A stretch of DNA of 64,000 nucleotides from Flavobacterium frigoris (GCF_900111075.1 NZ_FOFZ01000001.1:558001-622000), one strand, 5' to 3'. Numbered from the stretch's first letter, positions 35,896 to 44,088 are shown. Numbers and translations: made by a program. Notes: a model not told the origin generated them from the letters alone.

Positions 35896-36082
35896 AATAT
35901 TTTTTTATGATTATGTACGATATCGCTATAGAGAACAACCATGCCGAAAAGATATACACGTAGATTATTGGAAACCCAAAAAGAGATTTTGAATTATCAA
36001 ATAATAGCAATAGCGGAATATTCAATGCTAATATTAAAAGCATTGAAAGGATAACCAACTTTTGTTCGTGTCTTTTTTTCAT
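35888..36082 (-). CDS. Small two-helix membrane protein beside the sensor kinase
   Basis: I start it at the ATG at 36082 (64 residues; the frame opens ten codons earlier at a non-ATG). A basic N-terminus (MKKRHEQK) is followed by two hydrophobic helices (about 9-26 and 36-58) and a Lys/Tyr tail. Its 3' end overlaps the kinase gene by eight bases. I do not recognise a named family. Size, topology and position recall the small subunits (DUF3311, DUF997, DUF4212) that accompany SLC5 symporters, so it may be an accessory chain of the kinase's symporter domain (inference). Confidence 0.75.
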   Translation of the reverse strand: MKKRHEQKLVILSMLLILALNIPLLLLFDNSKSLFGFPIIYVYIFSAWLFSIAISYIIIKKYYE

Positions 36083-36093
36083 GTTGTTAAATA

Positions 36094-36127
36094 ATACAAT
36101 CTCTACAAACAAATGTAGAGATTGTAT
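36094..36127 (-). terminator. 14-bp perfect hairpin between ActP-like and small-protein/kinase genes
   Basis: 36094-36107 and 36114-36127 are perfectly complementary around six bases. The T run on the minus strand is short, so partial termination, attenuation or RNA processing fits better than full termination. The minus-strand sequence also contains TACATTTG (36117-36110), a perfect -7 core, so an internal promoter for the sensor genes is an alternative. Confidence 0.5.
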
Positions 36128-36164
36128 AGTTTAAAAATAATTTTTATAACCTATTTAATAATTT

Positions 36165-37916
36165 TTAATGTGTCGCTTCGCCAGCACCAGAAGGAATTCT
36201 AATGTGCTCTACAATATCTTGAACATCTTGTGGAGGCGCTGGTGTAAAACTTTTAACAGTAAATGCTACGGCAAAGTTTACAATCATTGCTATGGTCCCA
36301 AAACCTTCAGGAGAAATTCCAAACCACCAGCTTTCTTTTAAACCGGCAACAGCATCTTGTCCACCATCAAAAAGACCAAATTTGAATTTCAACATGTAGA
36401 AAAGCATCAATAAAAGTCCGATAACCATACCTGATATAGCTCCTTCTTTATTCATTTTCTTATCAAAAATTCCAAGGATAATCGCAGGGAAAAGAGATGC
36501 AGCGGCTAATCCAAAAGCGAGCGCCACAACTGCGGCGACAAAACCTGGAGGATTGATACCAAAATAACCTGCAATAACTACTGCAACTGCTGCAGCTCCA
36601 CGGGCAGCCCAAAGTTCTCCTTTTTCAGAAATATTTGGGTTGATCATTTTTTTGATAATATCGTGAGATACAGACGCTGAAATTACTAGTAATAAACCAG
36701 CAGCAGTAGATAAGGCAGCAGCTAATGCTCCAGCTGCAACTAATGCAATAACCCAGTTTGGTAAGTTAGCAATTTCAGGATTAGCAAGTACCATGATATC
36801 TTTATCAATAACTAACTCGCTACCTTTATTTCCTTTTGCTTCTTCAGCTGCTAAAAAGGCAGTGTCTTTAGAGGCATCATTATAATATTGAATTTTACCA
36901 TCTCCGTTTTTATCTTCAAAAGCTAATAAGCCGGTCTTCTCCCATTTAGTAAACCAGGCTGGCATTGAAGTGTAGTCTTTTCCGTTAACAGTTTCAATTA
37001 AGTTTGTTTTTGCAAAAACAGAAATTGCCGGTGCAGTAGTATATAATATGGCAATTAAAATCAATGCATATCCAGCTGATTTTCTAGCATCCTTTACTCT
37101 TTTAACGGTAAAGAAACGAACAATAACGTGAGGTAATCCTGCAGTACCAACCATTAAGGCTAATGTGATTGCAAATACATCTATCATTGATTTTGTTCCA
37201 TCAGTATATACTGCAAATCCAAGATCTGTAGAAAGACCGTTTAATTTGTCAAGTAAATAGGTGTCAGCCCCTAAAACTTTTCCTCCCATTCCTAATTGCG
37301 GAACTGGGTTACCTGTCATTTGTATAGAAATAAAGATAGCAGGAACCATGAAGGCGAATATTAAGACACAATATTGTGCTACTTGGGTGTATGTAATCCC
37401 TTTCATTCCTCCTAGAGTGGCGTAGAACAAAACAATTACCATTCCTATGATAACTCCAGTGTCGATGTCAACTTCTAAAAATTTAGAAAATACGAGACCC
37501 ACACCACGCATTTGCCCGGCTACGTAGGTAAAAGAAACCACTAGTGCACAAACGACAGCAACGGTTCTAGCACTATTAGAGTAATAACGTTCTCCAATGA
37601 AATCTGGCACAGTAAATTTCCCAAATTTTCTTAGATAAGGCGCAAGTAATAGGGCAAGTAATACATATCCGCCCGTCCAGCCCATCAAATAAACGGCCCC
37701 GTCATATCCATCAAAAGAGATGATTCCAGCCATAGATATAAAGGAAGCGGCACTCATCCAGTCAGCGGCTGTAGCCATACCATTTGCTAATGGCGAAATT
37801 TCTCCACCGGCAACATAAAATTCTTTAGTCGATGTCGCACGCGACCAGATTGCAATCCCAATGTAGAGGGCAAATGTTACTCCAACAAGTATATAGGTCC
37901 AAGTTTGTAAATCCAT
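36165..37916 (-). CDS. ActP-like sodium:solute (acetate) symporter, large subunit
   Basis: A 583-residue SLC5-family cation symporter, most likely for acetate or another short-chain acid. About 13 helices; ATAADWMSAASFISMAGII near 50 and the SSS signature regions are typical. Between helices lies a hydrophilic insertion (about 310-385) with an EF-hand-like loop DKNGDGKIQ starting at Asp335, as in the VC_2705-type large subunits that pair with a DUF4212 small subunit. That small subunit is encoded 28 bases upstream. Together with acs and the sensor kinase this makes acetate uptake the best guess; the substrate is not proven by sequence. Confidence 0.88.
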   Translation of the reverse strand: MDLQTWTYILVGVTFALYIGIAIWSRATSTKEFYVAGGEISPLANGMATAADWMSAASFISMAGIISFDGYDGAVYLMGWTGGYVLLALLLAPYLRKFGKFTVPDFIGERYYSNSARTVAVVCALVVSFTYVAGQMRGVGLVFSKFLEVDIDTGVIIGMVIVLFYATLGGMKGITYTQVAQYCVLIFAFMVPAIFISIQMTGNPVPQLGMGGKVLGADTYLLDKLNGLSTDLGFAVYTDGTKSMIDVFAITLALMVGTAGLPHVIVRFFTVKRVKDARKSAGYALILIAILYTTAPAISVFAKTNLIETVNGKDYTSMPAWFTKWEKTGLLAFEDKNGDGKIQYYNDASKDTAFLAAEEAKGNKGSELVIDKDIMVLANPEIANLPNWVIALVAAGALAAALSTAAGLLLVISASVSHDIIKKMINPNISEKGELWAARGAAAVAVVIAGYFGINPPGFVAAVVALAFGLAAASLFPAIILGIFDKKMNKEGAISGMVIGLLLMLFYMLKFKFGLFDGGQDAVAGLKESWWFGISPEGFGTIAMIVNFAVAFTVKSFTPAPPQDVQDIVEHIRIPSGAGEATH

Positions 37917-37944
37917 GATATTTTATTTTTTTATAGTTTTTAAA

Positions 37945-38205
37945 TTATTCGTCGTAGCCGTATTTTTTGTCTAGTTTGTTCATTAAATAAACATAAACAA
38001 ATATTAGTATGACAAATACATAAATTGAACCTTGTTGTGCGAACCAGAAACCAAGTGGGAAGCCACCTAATTTAAAGGAATCTAATGCTTGTTTGAAAAG
38101 GATTCCTGCCCCGTAGGAAACAGCAAACCAAATACTTAATAAGATTAGAAGGTATTTTAGGTTTTCCTTCCAATACGCAGTTGCGTTGTCTTGTTTATCG
38201 CTCAT
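37945..38205 (-). CDS. DUF4212 symporter small subunit
   Basis: An 86-residue membrane protein with two helices (about 15-36 and 52-75), the tail MNKLDKKYGYDE, and the family motif YWKENLKYLLILLSIWFAVSYGAGILF. Such proteins are encoded directly before the large symporter subunit in many bacteria, as here. The role is probably assembly or gating of the symporter. Confidence 0.92.
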   Translation of the reverse strand: MSDKQDNATAYWKENLKYLLILLSIWFAVSYGAGILFKQALDSFKLGGFPLGFWFAQQGSIYVFVILIFVYVYLMNKLDKKYGYDE

Positions 38206-38232
38206 GATAGTTGTAATTAAAAAGTGAATAGA

Positions 38233-39471
38233 TTATAGGTAAATCATTGCTTGCAGCGTAATTGTATTTACGGCTTTGTTTGTACCATATTTTAAAGTTT
38301 GGTATTCTAAAGTTAGTTTAGAATTATGACCGCTAAAAAATGCATTAGCACCAATACCTACTTGAGAAGCATTGTCGTTTATAGCATCTATTTGTCTTTG
38401 GTCATAAGACACATACGGTTGAAAGCGAGTTTTTGATTTTCCAGGAAGAACGTAACCTAGGTGTCCATGAACCATTGATCCTGTTTCATAAGTTGTCCCT
38501 AGTCTGTAGTCTTTTCCGTAATCATTGTTTTGATATAAGGCATATGCTGTAAGAGCAGCGCCTTGAGTTCCTACTGGCACATCATAAAAAGCATCAAGTC
38601 CGAAAATAGTAACGTTTTCTCCGCTTAAATTTCCAGCTGCATCAGCAATTACAGAACCATTAGGATGTGAAAAGAAACCAGCTCCTATGTTGAATACTTT
38701 TTTTGTTCCTAAATAAGTACCTACTTTATAAGGTAAGAAGTTGCTTTCAGAATCTAAAAAGCCATATTCAAAATAACCAGCGTATGTTCTTCCTGCTTCT
38801 TTTGAACCCAATAATCTTGTACCAGTATAAGTTGCTGGACCATTATTTGTTGGTACTGTAGTGGCTTGTAAATTGTTAGTTTCCGCACCGTTTATAGCAA
38901 CGCGATATTGAAATTTCCCAAAAGCTCCTTTGGCGTATACCCCAATATGTCTGGCAAATTGATCAGATAAACCTAAAGTCGCCCAAGCTTGTCTTTGGTT
39001 GTCTAAGGTCATTAGGTTTAAGGTACCTTGGTTGTTCAAACGAGAGATTCCGTTCCAGTAATGTAATCCACCCCCAATAGCATTGTCTTTTCCAAGGCTG
39101 TATTGAGCCCAAACATCATGCATGAATAATTGTGAGCCATCACCTTTTCCCGTTGGACTCATTGAATCTGCGTTTAGACTATTAAGTCCAAAATGAGTTA
39201 CAATTAAAAAGTCTTTATTAATTTGTGCATATAACAATACACGTGCTCTTCTTACACTGAAATCTAAGTCAGCTTGTTCATTCCCGTTTCCGTCAAGTGG
39301 ACGGTCTGAATTGTATTGTCCCCAAATTTGCGCCCAAGATATCACTCTAAGATACTTTGAGCCATCCTCATCAAGGTTAAATTTCATTCCGGCTCCATAA
39401 TCAGGAGAGCCTTGTGAAAAGCCTTTTAAGGATAGAAGCAGGACTGCTGCAATCAAATAAACTTTTTTCAT
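38233..39471 (-). CDS. OprP/OprO-like outer membrane porin
   Basis: A 412-residue protein with a signal peptide (ending KGFSQ) and then alternating strand patterns that read as a beta-barrel (repeated Tyr/Phe/Gly-rich segments such as RVRVLLYAQINKDF-type strands, YAKGAFGKFQYRVAING, GYVLPGKSKTRFQPYVSYDQ). It ends with the aromatic strand TLQAMIYL. Start QGSPDYGAGMKFN is common for flavobacterial phosphate-selective-porin-like proteins. As first gene before the symporter subunits it likely passes short organic acids across the outer membrane (inference). A 5-base inverted repeat at 39511-39527 lies upstream. Confidence 0.8.
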   Translation of the reverse strand: MKKVYLIAAVLLLSLKGFSQGSPDYGAGMKFNLDEDGSKYLRVISWAQIWGQYNSDRPLDGNGNEQADLDFSVRRARVLLYAQINKDFLIVTHFGLNSLNADSMSPTGKGDGSQLFMHDVWAQYSLGKDNAIGGGLHYWNGISRLNNQGTLNLMTLDNQRQAWATLGLSDQFARHIGVYAKGAFGKFQYRVAINGAETNNLQATTVPTNNGPATYTGTRLLGSKEAGRTYAGYFEYGFLDSESNFLPYKVGTYLGTKKVFNIGAGFFSHPNGSVIADAAGNLSGENVTIFGLDAFYDVPVGTQGAALTAYALYQNNDYGKDYRLGTTYETGSMVHGHLGYVLPGKSKTRFQPYVSYDQRQIDAINDNASQVGIGANAFFSGHNSKLTLEYQTLKYGTNKAVNTITLQAMIYL

Positions 39472-39510
39472 AATTAATTATTAGTTTGGTTAAGAGAAGT
39501 GGTTAGTTTC

Positions 39511-39527
39511 TAGACCGCCAAAGTCTA
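39511..39527. promoter_or_regulatory. Inverted repeat TAGAC-N7-GTCTA before the porin operon
   Basis: Perfect 5-base arms (39511-39515 and 39523-39527) about 40 bases upstream of the porin start. The minus strand reads TAGACTTTG, close to a -7 core with one extra base. It is a candidate operator or promoter for the acetate operon. Confidence 0.35.
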
Positions 39528-39579
39528 ATTTTTTGTTAAGAAAAAAAAGTAAGGTATATATTTGTGTAAAAAGCTATAG

Positions 39580-39999
39580 TTAATCTTTGAAACGTTCCCA
39601 TTTTATAAGCATAAACTTATCCCCTAACTCGGTTATTATCATTCCTGCTCCTGATAGTAAATCTTTGTTTTTGATATATTCTACTAGTTCTAAGTGATTA
39701 AAAATCTTGTAAGTAGGATGGTAGTTAGCATGAGAAGGTTTTTTTATGTTAAAAGACTTTACCCAGTTACTGATGGTAACATGGGACACCCCAATAATAC
39801 GCTCGATTTCGCGATAACTCAATCCTTCTAGGTACAGCTGTAATGCTTTGGTGACATAGTAATCATCGATCTTTTTTCCGATTTTATTAACAGTAAAAAA
39901 ATAATTGCATTTTTTACATAAATACCTTTGTTTATTGTTGATTACACCGCTTTTGATGATGTGGGTTCCTTGGCATTTCGGACAGGCTAAAAGTTCCAT
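39580..39999 (-). CDS. IS1-InsA-like zinc-ribbon and helix-turn-helix protein (possibly domesticated)
   Basis: A 139-residue protein from the ATG at 39999 (an upstream in-frame TTG would add 12 codons). Cys6, Cys9, Cys28 and Cys31 form a zinc ribbon like that of IS1 InsA, followed by a helix-turn-helix (EGLSYREIERIIGVSHVTISNWVKSF, about 58-83). The last 45 residues (from about 95) are not part of InsA and no DDE nuclease follows. I see no terminal inverted repeats. It lies between the acetate operon and the divergent DUF294 gene, so a transcription factor made from a transposase DNA-binding domain is plausible. Confidence 0.75.
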   Translation of the reverse strand: MELLACPKCQGTHIIKSGVINNKQRYLCKKCNYFFTVNKIGKKIDDYYVTKALQLYLEGLSYREIERIIGVSHVTISNWVKSFNIKKPSHANYHPTYKIFNHLELVEYIKNKDLLSGAGMIITELGDKFMLIKWERFKD

Positions 40000-40217
40000 A
40001 TATATAAAATTTGCATAAATATAGTAAATTAGCAATTATACTAAACGAATAATGTAAATAAAATGGGTTTAATTTATAGGAAGTTTATTTATAACAATAA
40101 TTTGTTGAGGTTTTAGCGGTTTTAAGCGAGATTTGCTCTTACTTTTTCTGGAGTTTAATTAGTCTATAGTTAGAACCTTGTCTATTTTATGTAATTTTAG
40201 ATATCAATAAACAGTTT

Positions 40218-42137
40218 ATGAAAAATTCAATAGCAGAACGAGTAGCCGATTTTTTAAAAAAACACCCTCCATTTTTGAGTCTTAGTATGCCTGATTTGAT
40301 TACCATCTCCAAAGAATCTCAGGTGGTTTATTTGGAGAAAAATCAGGTGCTTTTTAATGTGAATGACCAGCCTCATTCTTTTTTTTATATTGTTAAAGAC
40401 GGAGCAGTGGGCTTGTCGATTTCTTATGATGAAAAAGAAATCCTCATCGATAAATGTGATGAAGGCGATATTCTAGGGTTGCGTCCTTTCTTTGCTAAGG
40501 ATAATTATTTGATGGATGCCATGGCTCGGGAAGAAAGTTTGCTTTATGCTATTCCAATTGCTGTTTTTAAAGCCTATATTTTTCAGAATCCGGAGGTTTC
40601 TGAGTTTTTATTAGAAAGTTTCGCGTCTAATACACGAAATCCCTACGACAAAGAGAATAAGGGGAAACTGATTTCAGAAAATGTAATTTATAACGAACAG
40701 GATGCTATAATTCAGTATTTCAAACCCATTTCGCATACTGAAAACCCGATCACGGCTAACAGAAAAGTAACTGTAAAAAGTATAGCTGAGATGATGGTGA
40801 AGTATAAAATAGGAAGTGTTGTTATTGAAGAGAATCAATTGCCAATTGGTATTATTACCGACAAAGATTTGCGTTCTAAAATTGCTACGGGAATGTTTGC
40901 TATCAATGATACCGCGGACCAAATTATGTCAACACCGGTAATTACTGTACCATCAAATCGATCTGTTGCTGAGGTCCAGTTGCTAATGATGCAGCATAAT
41001 ATTGGGCATTTGTGTGTGACTTCAGATGGTACGACAGCATCAGAAATTATAGGGATTATTTCTGAGCACGATGTTTTTACTGCTCAGGCTAATAACCCTG
41101 GAGTGCTTGTGAAACAAACAAAACGTGCAAATACTGCTTTAGAACTTCAAGGGATTAGAGAGAATTTAACGCAGTTGATTCAGAATGCGTTATATGAAAA
41201 TATTCCTATCGGACATATTTGTCAGATTGTAGGGGAGATTAATACGGCTATTACAAAAAGAGCCATTGAATTGTCTATTTTAAAAATGAAGGAACAGCCT
41301 CCCGTTCCATTTGCATGGTTGAATATAGGAAGCCAGGGAAGAAAAGAACAATTGTTATTGACAGATCAAGATAATGCCTTGGTTTTTGAAGATGTAGCCG
41401 CAGATAGATATGATGAGGTTAAAAAATACTTTATAAAATTAGCAGAAAATGTGACGAATGTATTAAATGTAGTAGGCTACGAATTTTGTCCCGCTGAAAT
41501 GAGTGCGAGTAATCCATTATGGTGCAAGTCAGTAACAGAATGGAAGGAGCAGTATGAGACTTGGATTCACAGCCCGGGAGAGAAAGGGATTCTAATGTGC
41601 TCCATTTTTTTTGATTATGACTTTGTTTATGGAGATAAAACGTTAGTTGACGCAATTACGGAGGCTATTTTTAAAAATATAGATAATAATCAAATCTTCT
41701 TTGCTTATTTAGGAGGAGATGCTATGAAAAGCCCACCTCCATTGGGTTTCTTTAGGCAGTTTTTAGTAGAGAAAGATGGCGAATATAAAGATAGTTTTGA
41801 TGTTAAAGGTCGGGGGTTAATGCCTTTAATTGATGCGGCCAGATTACTGTGTTTGAATCAAAAAATTACTGGGACTAATAATACTTTGGTACGGTTTAAA
41901 GAATTATCAGCTTTAGAGCCGCAAAACGCTGCGATTTATGAGGCTTGTTCAGAGGCGTTCTCTGTATTGCTAAAATTTAGAACTGAAGAAGGTTTTGCAA
42001 ATAATTCCGGTGGACGATATCTAGACTTAAATAAATTATCAAAGCTAGATAAGGTAAAGCTCAAAAATGCTTTTCAGCCGATACACGAGGTGCAGGAAAT
42101 TCTCAAAACTCGATTTCAACTCACTTATTTTACTTAA
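40218..42137 (+). CDS. cNMP-binding, CBS and DUF294 nucleotidyltransferase protein
   Basis: A 639-residue cytoplasmic signalling protein. Domain order: cyclic-nucleotide-binding-like fold (about 20-130), two CBS domains (about 170-225 and 235-290), then the DUF294 nucleotidyltransferase with GSQGRKEQLLLTDQDN near 371-386 (the GS and D-x-D metal site of GlnD-like enzymes), and DUF294_C (about 490-635). The phosphate cassette of the cNMP domain (EGDILGLRPFFAKDNYLMDAMA) lacks the usual Arg, so cAMP binding is doubtful. CBS pairs often bind adenosine nucleotides. The gene is joined without a gap to an exonuclease gene and lies beside the acetate operon. Target and donor nucleotide are unknown. 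Confidence 0.92.
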   Translation: MKNSIAERVADFLKKHPPFLSLSMPDLITISKESQVVYLEKNQVLFNVNDQPHSFFYIVKDGAVGLSISYDEKEILIDKCDEGDILGLRPFFAKDNYLMDAMAREESLLYAIPIAVFKAYIFQNPEVSEFLLESFASNTRNPYDKENKGKLISENVIYNEQDAIIQYFKPISHTENPITANRKVTVKSIAEMMVKYKIGSVVIEENQLPIGIITDKDLRSKIATGMFAINDTADQIMSTPVITVPSNRSVAEVQLLMMQHNIGHLCVTSDGTTASEIIGIISEHDVFTAQANNPGVLVKQTKRANTALELQGIRENLTQLIQNALYENIPIGHICQIVGEINTAITKRAIELSILKMKEQPPVPFAWLNIGSQGRKEQLLLTDQDNALVFEDVAADRYDEVKKYFIKLAENVTNVLNVVGYEFCPAEMSASNPLWCKSVTEWKEQYETWIHSPGEKGILMCSIFFDYDFVYGDKTLVDAITEAIFKNIDNNQIFFAYLGGDAMKSPPPLGFFRQFLVEKDGEYKDSFDVKGRGLMPLIDAARLLCLNQKITGTNNTLVRFKELSALEPQNAAIYEACSEAFSVLLKFRTEEGFANNSGGRYLDLNKLSKLDKVKLKNAFQPIHEVQEILKTRFQLTYFT

Positions 42138-42752
42138 ATGAAGCTATTTAATTGGTTTAAAAAAGATAAAAAAGTCTATCCTGAATTTTGGCAAAGCTAT
42201 TTGTCCTGTTTTGATTCTAAAGTAAAAAATAATTTAGAACAACGCAGTGTGGCTTTTGATACAGAAACTACAGGCTTGAATTATAGAACAGATGTGATTC
42301 TGTCGATTGGTGCTGTTGGTATTTATGAAAATACCATTAGTGTAAGCGATTATTTAGAGTTGTTTTTGATTCAAGATATTTTTAAAAAAGAAACAGTGGC
42401 TATTCATGGAATTTTAAAAGAAGGGAAGGAAGAAAAAATAACAGAAACTGAAGCAGTGATGCAATTTCTCGCTTTTATAAAGGATGCTGTACTTGTGGGT
42501 CATCATGTGAGTTTTGATGTTAAAATGATAAATGAGGCATTAAAACGAATGGGGCTGGGTAAGCTTAAAAATAGAAGTATTGATACTGATGCGATATATC
42601 AAAAATTTAAAGGGCTACAGGAAGATCAGCATACAGGTTTGGATGAATTATGTGGAATTTTCAAGATCCAAAGTAGTGACCGACACACGGCAATTGGGGA
42701 CGCGTACATAACAGCATTGATTTTTTTGCGACTTAAAAACAAATGGAAGTAG
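42138..42752 (+). CDS. DnaQ-family 3'-5' exonuclease paired with the DUF294 protein
   Basis: A 204-residue DEDDh exonuclease. Catalytic residues are Asp41 and Glu43 (FDTETTGLN), Asp127 (GHHVSFDVKM), His183 and Asp188 (DRHTAIGDAY). About 35 extra residues (FWQSYLSCF) precede the domain. Its ATG follows the DUF294 stop codon directly, so the two are coupled. In many proteobacteria the same pair occurs next to symporter and acs genes. A housekeeping role as polymerase III epsilon is unlikely given this context; it may act on RNA or on nucleotide-modified molecules (inference). Confidence 0.92.
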   Translation: MKLFNWFKKDKKVYPEFWQSYLSCFDSKVKNNLEQRSVAFDTETTGLNYRTDVILSIGAVGIYENTISVSDYLELFLIQDIFKKETVAIHGILKEGKEEKITETEAVMQFLAFIKDAVLVGHHVSFDVKMINEALKRMGLGKLKNRSIDTDAIYQKFKGLQEDQHTGLDELCGIFKIQSSDRHTAIGDAYITALIFLRLKNKWK

Positions 42753-42800
42753 TATTGTAGTTTTGTGATTTACTTATGTATGTTATTGATAGTCAGATTA

Positions 42801-42835
42801 TTTGATTGTTATTTGGAAAAGTTATTTTAAATTTG
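42801..42835 (+). promoter_or_regulatory. Putative promoter of the SYLF gene
   Basis: TTTG at 42801-42804 is followed after 23 bases by a perfect TAAATTTG at 42828-42835, about 86 bases before the start codon. Confidence 0.5.
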
Positions 42836-42921
42836 AAGAACCATATTTCACTTTTTAGTTAATGATTGAAAGTGTCCGTATTCGGAATTGGTTTTTTTGA
42901 TAACAATTTAAAATAGAAGCT

Positions 42922-43461
42922 ATGAAAAAAGTAAATGTTATTTGGATAGTATTGATGGCTTGCGCAATGACGATTACACCTATGTTCGGGCAATCTCGTG
43001 CGAAGAAGAATAAAATTATTGCCGATAGCAAGATGGCGAAAGTGGAGTTTATTAAAACGGATCCTCTTATGGAAGGACTTTTTGAAAAAGCGTATGGCTA
43101 TGCCGTCTTTCCTAATGTAGGTAAAGGTGGGTTTGGCATAGGAGGAGCAGCTGGAAATGGAGTGGTCTATGAGCAAAGTGCCTTGGTAGGTATGGCAAAG
43201 CTATCGCAACTGAGTATAGGGTTTCAAGCAGGTGGACAAGCATATCGGGAGGTGATATTTTTTGAGTCTAAAAAGGATATGGAACGATTTAAAGACAGTC
43301 AATTAGAGTTTGCAGCTCAAGTTTCGGCAGTAGCGGTAACGGCTGGAGCCTCGGCAAATGTAAAGTATGCTGAAGGCGTTATGGTATTTACGATGCAGAA
43401 AGGTGGGCTCATGTATGAAGCGTCAGTGGGTGGACAGCAATTTAAGTTTAATGATTTGTAA
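42922..43461 (+). CDS. Exported SYLF-domain (YSC84-like) lipid-binding protein
   Basis: A 179-residue protein with a signal peptide (about 1-25, ending MFGQS) and one SYLF domain. The domain reads FEKAYGYAVFPNVGKGGFGIGGAAGNGVVYEQ, then SIGFQAGGQAYREVIFF, then VMVFTMQKGGLMYEASVGGQQFKF at the C-terminus, which is complete. SYLF domains bind membrane phospholipids; bacterial versions are usually periplasmic and of unknown function. It is a single-gene unit ending in a strong terminator, with its own promoter. Confidence 0.93.
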   Translation: MKKVNVIWIVLMACAMTITPMFGQSRAKKNKIIADSKMAKVEFIKTDPLMEGLFEKAYGYAVFPNVGKGGFGIGGAAGNGVVYEQSALVGMAKLSQLSIGFQAGGQAYREVIFFESKKDMERFKDSQLEFAAQVSAVAVTAGASANVKYAEGVMVFTMQKGGLMYEASVGGQQFKFNDL

Positions 43462-43579
43462 GCGACTTTGCTGTTAGTTATGACTAGTGCTAACGGAATT
43501 TATGCTTTGGTTTAGATATTGCTCATTCATAATGTAATGAAGGTTTGTAAATATGATAAGCGATTATTGAGCTGAAAAG

Positions 43580-43608
43580 AAAAAAGGAGCAATTTGCTCC
43601 TTTTTTTT
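43580..43608 (+). terminator. Terminator of the SYLF gene
   Basis: GGAGCAA and TTGCTCC pair around a single base, extended by A/T pairs to arms at 43580-43592 and 43594-43606, with a T run after. It lies about 120 bases past the stop codon. Confidence 0.85.
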
Positions 43609-43866
43609 ATGATATAATTAAGTCTCAAATATTATAAGACTTGTCAGCTTAGCTATTGTAGTAAATTGATTTAAAAAGTAGATTTATAAAAAAAAAACCT
43701 ATGCGATAAGTTGTTAACAAATGGATTTATAAAGGATAGACGTATTTTTACAGTATAAATATCATACTTGTAATTAAACGACTAATGGTTATATCTATTA
43801 AATTAAGTTTTTTTTATTTTAAAACTTATGTTAATAACTTGGTTTCATCTTTACTTTAAAAGGTTT
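43609..43866. other. Non-coding AT-rich stretch
   Basis: No gene seen. An AAGTCT/AGACTT inverted repeat spans 43620-43642; otherwise only AT-rich sequence up to the promoter core at 43867. Confidence 0.5.
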
Positions 43867-43874
43867 TATCTTTG
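43867..43874 (+). promoter_or_regulatory. -7 promoter element TATCTTTG before the 32-codon gene
   Basis: Perfect TAnnTTTG. A TTTC at 43843-43846 and a TTG at 43839-43841 are the only -33 candidates. Transcription from here would give a leader of about 95 bases containing GTTAAAC-N5-GTTTAAC (43942-43960). Confidence 0.5.
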
Positions 43875-43906
43875 AAAAACTATTAAAGCAGTAGTTAGTT
43901 TAAAAC

Positions 43907-43931
43907 AAAAAAGCCAAAGCTGGACACTTTG
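43907..43931 (-). terminator. Weak minus-strand terminator-like hairpin in the leader of the 32-codon gene
   Basis: CAAAG at 43915-43919 pairs with CTTTG at 43927-43931. Read on the minus strand it is followed by GC and six T residues. The stem is short, so the call is tentative. It would end any antisense RNA started at the minus-strand -7 core at 44126-44133. Confidence 0.35.
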
Positions 43932-43976
43932 ACTTAGTTGTGTTAAACTATTTGTTTAACTTATAATTCACGAGAT

Positions 43977-44075
43977 ATGAATATAATTGAATATTTAGGT
44001 TGTTGGCTTGCAATCTACATTGTAGCCCAGTTTGTAAAAGAGATTAGAAAACTTATCCTAGCTTGGAAAAAGTAA
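43977..44075 (+). CDS. Candidate 32-residue membrane peptide
   Basis: The frame encodes 32 residues: a short N-terminus (MNIIEYLG), one hydrophobic helix with Trp and Tyr (CWLAIYIVAQFV), then a basic tail (KEIRKLILAWKK). A GAG lies six bases before the ATG. It has its own promoter core (43867), leader hairpin and terminator (44089-44116), and a minus-strand promoter core and weak terminator bracket it. That layout resembles type I toxin genes controlled by an antisense RNA, and the peptide has the right size and charge. A structural small membrane protein or a chance frame within a small RNA are the alternatives. Confidence 0.45.
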   Translation: MNIIEYLGCWLAIYIVAQFVKEIRKLILAWKK

Positions 44076-44088
44076 TCTTAAAACTTAG

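Noticed and set aside
39580..40035. Active IS1 element
   Set aside because: Only an InsA-like DNA-binding part is present. There is no InsB/DDE catalytic frame, no terminal inverted repeats and no target-site duplication that I can see.
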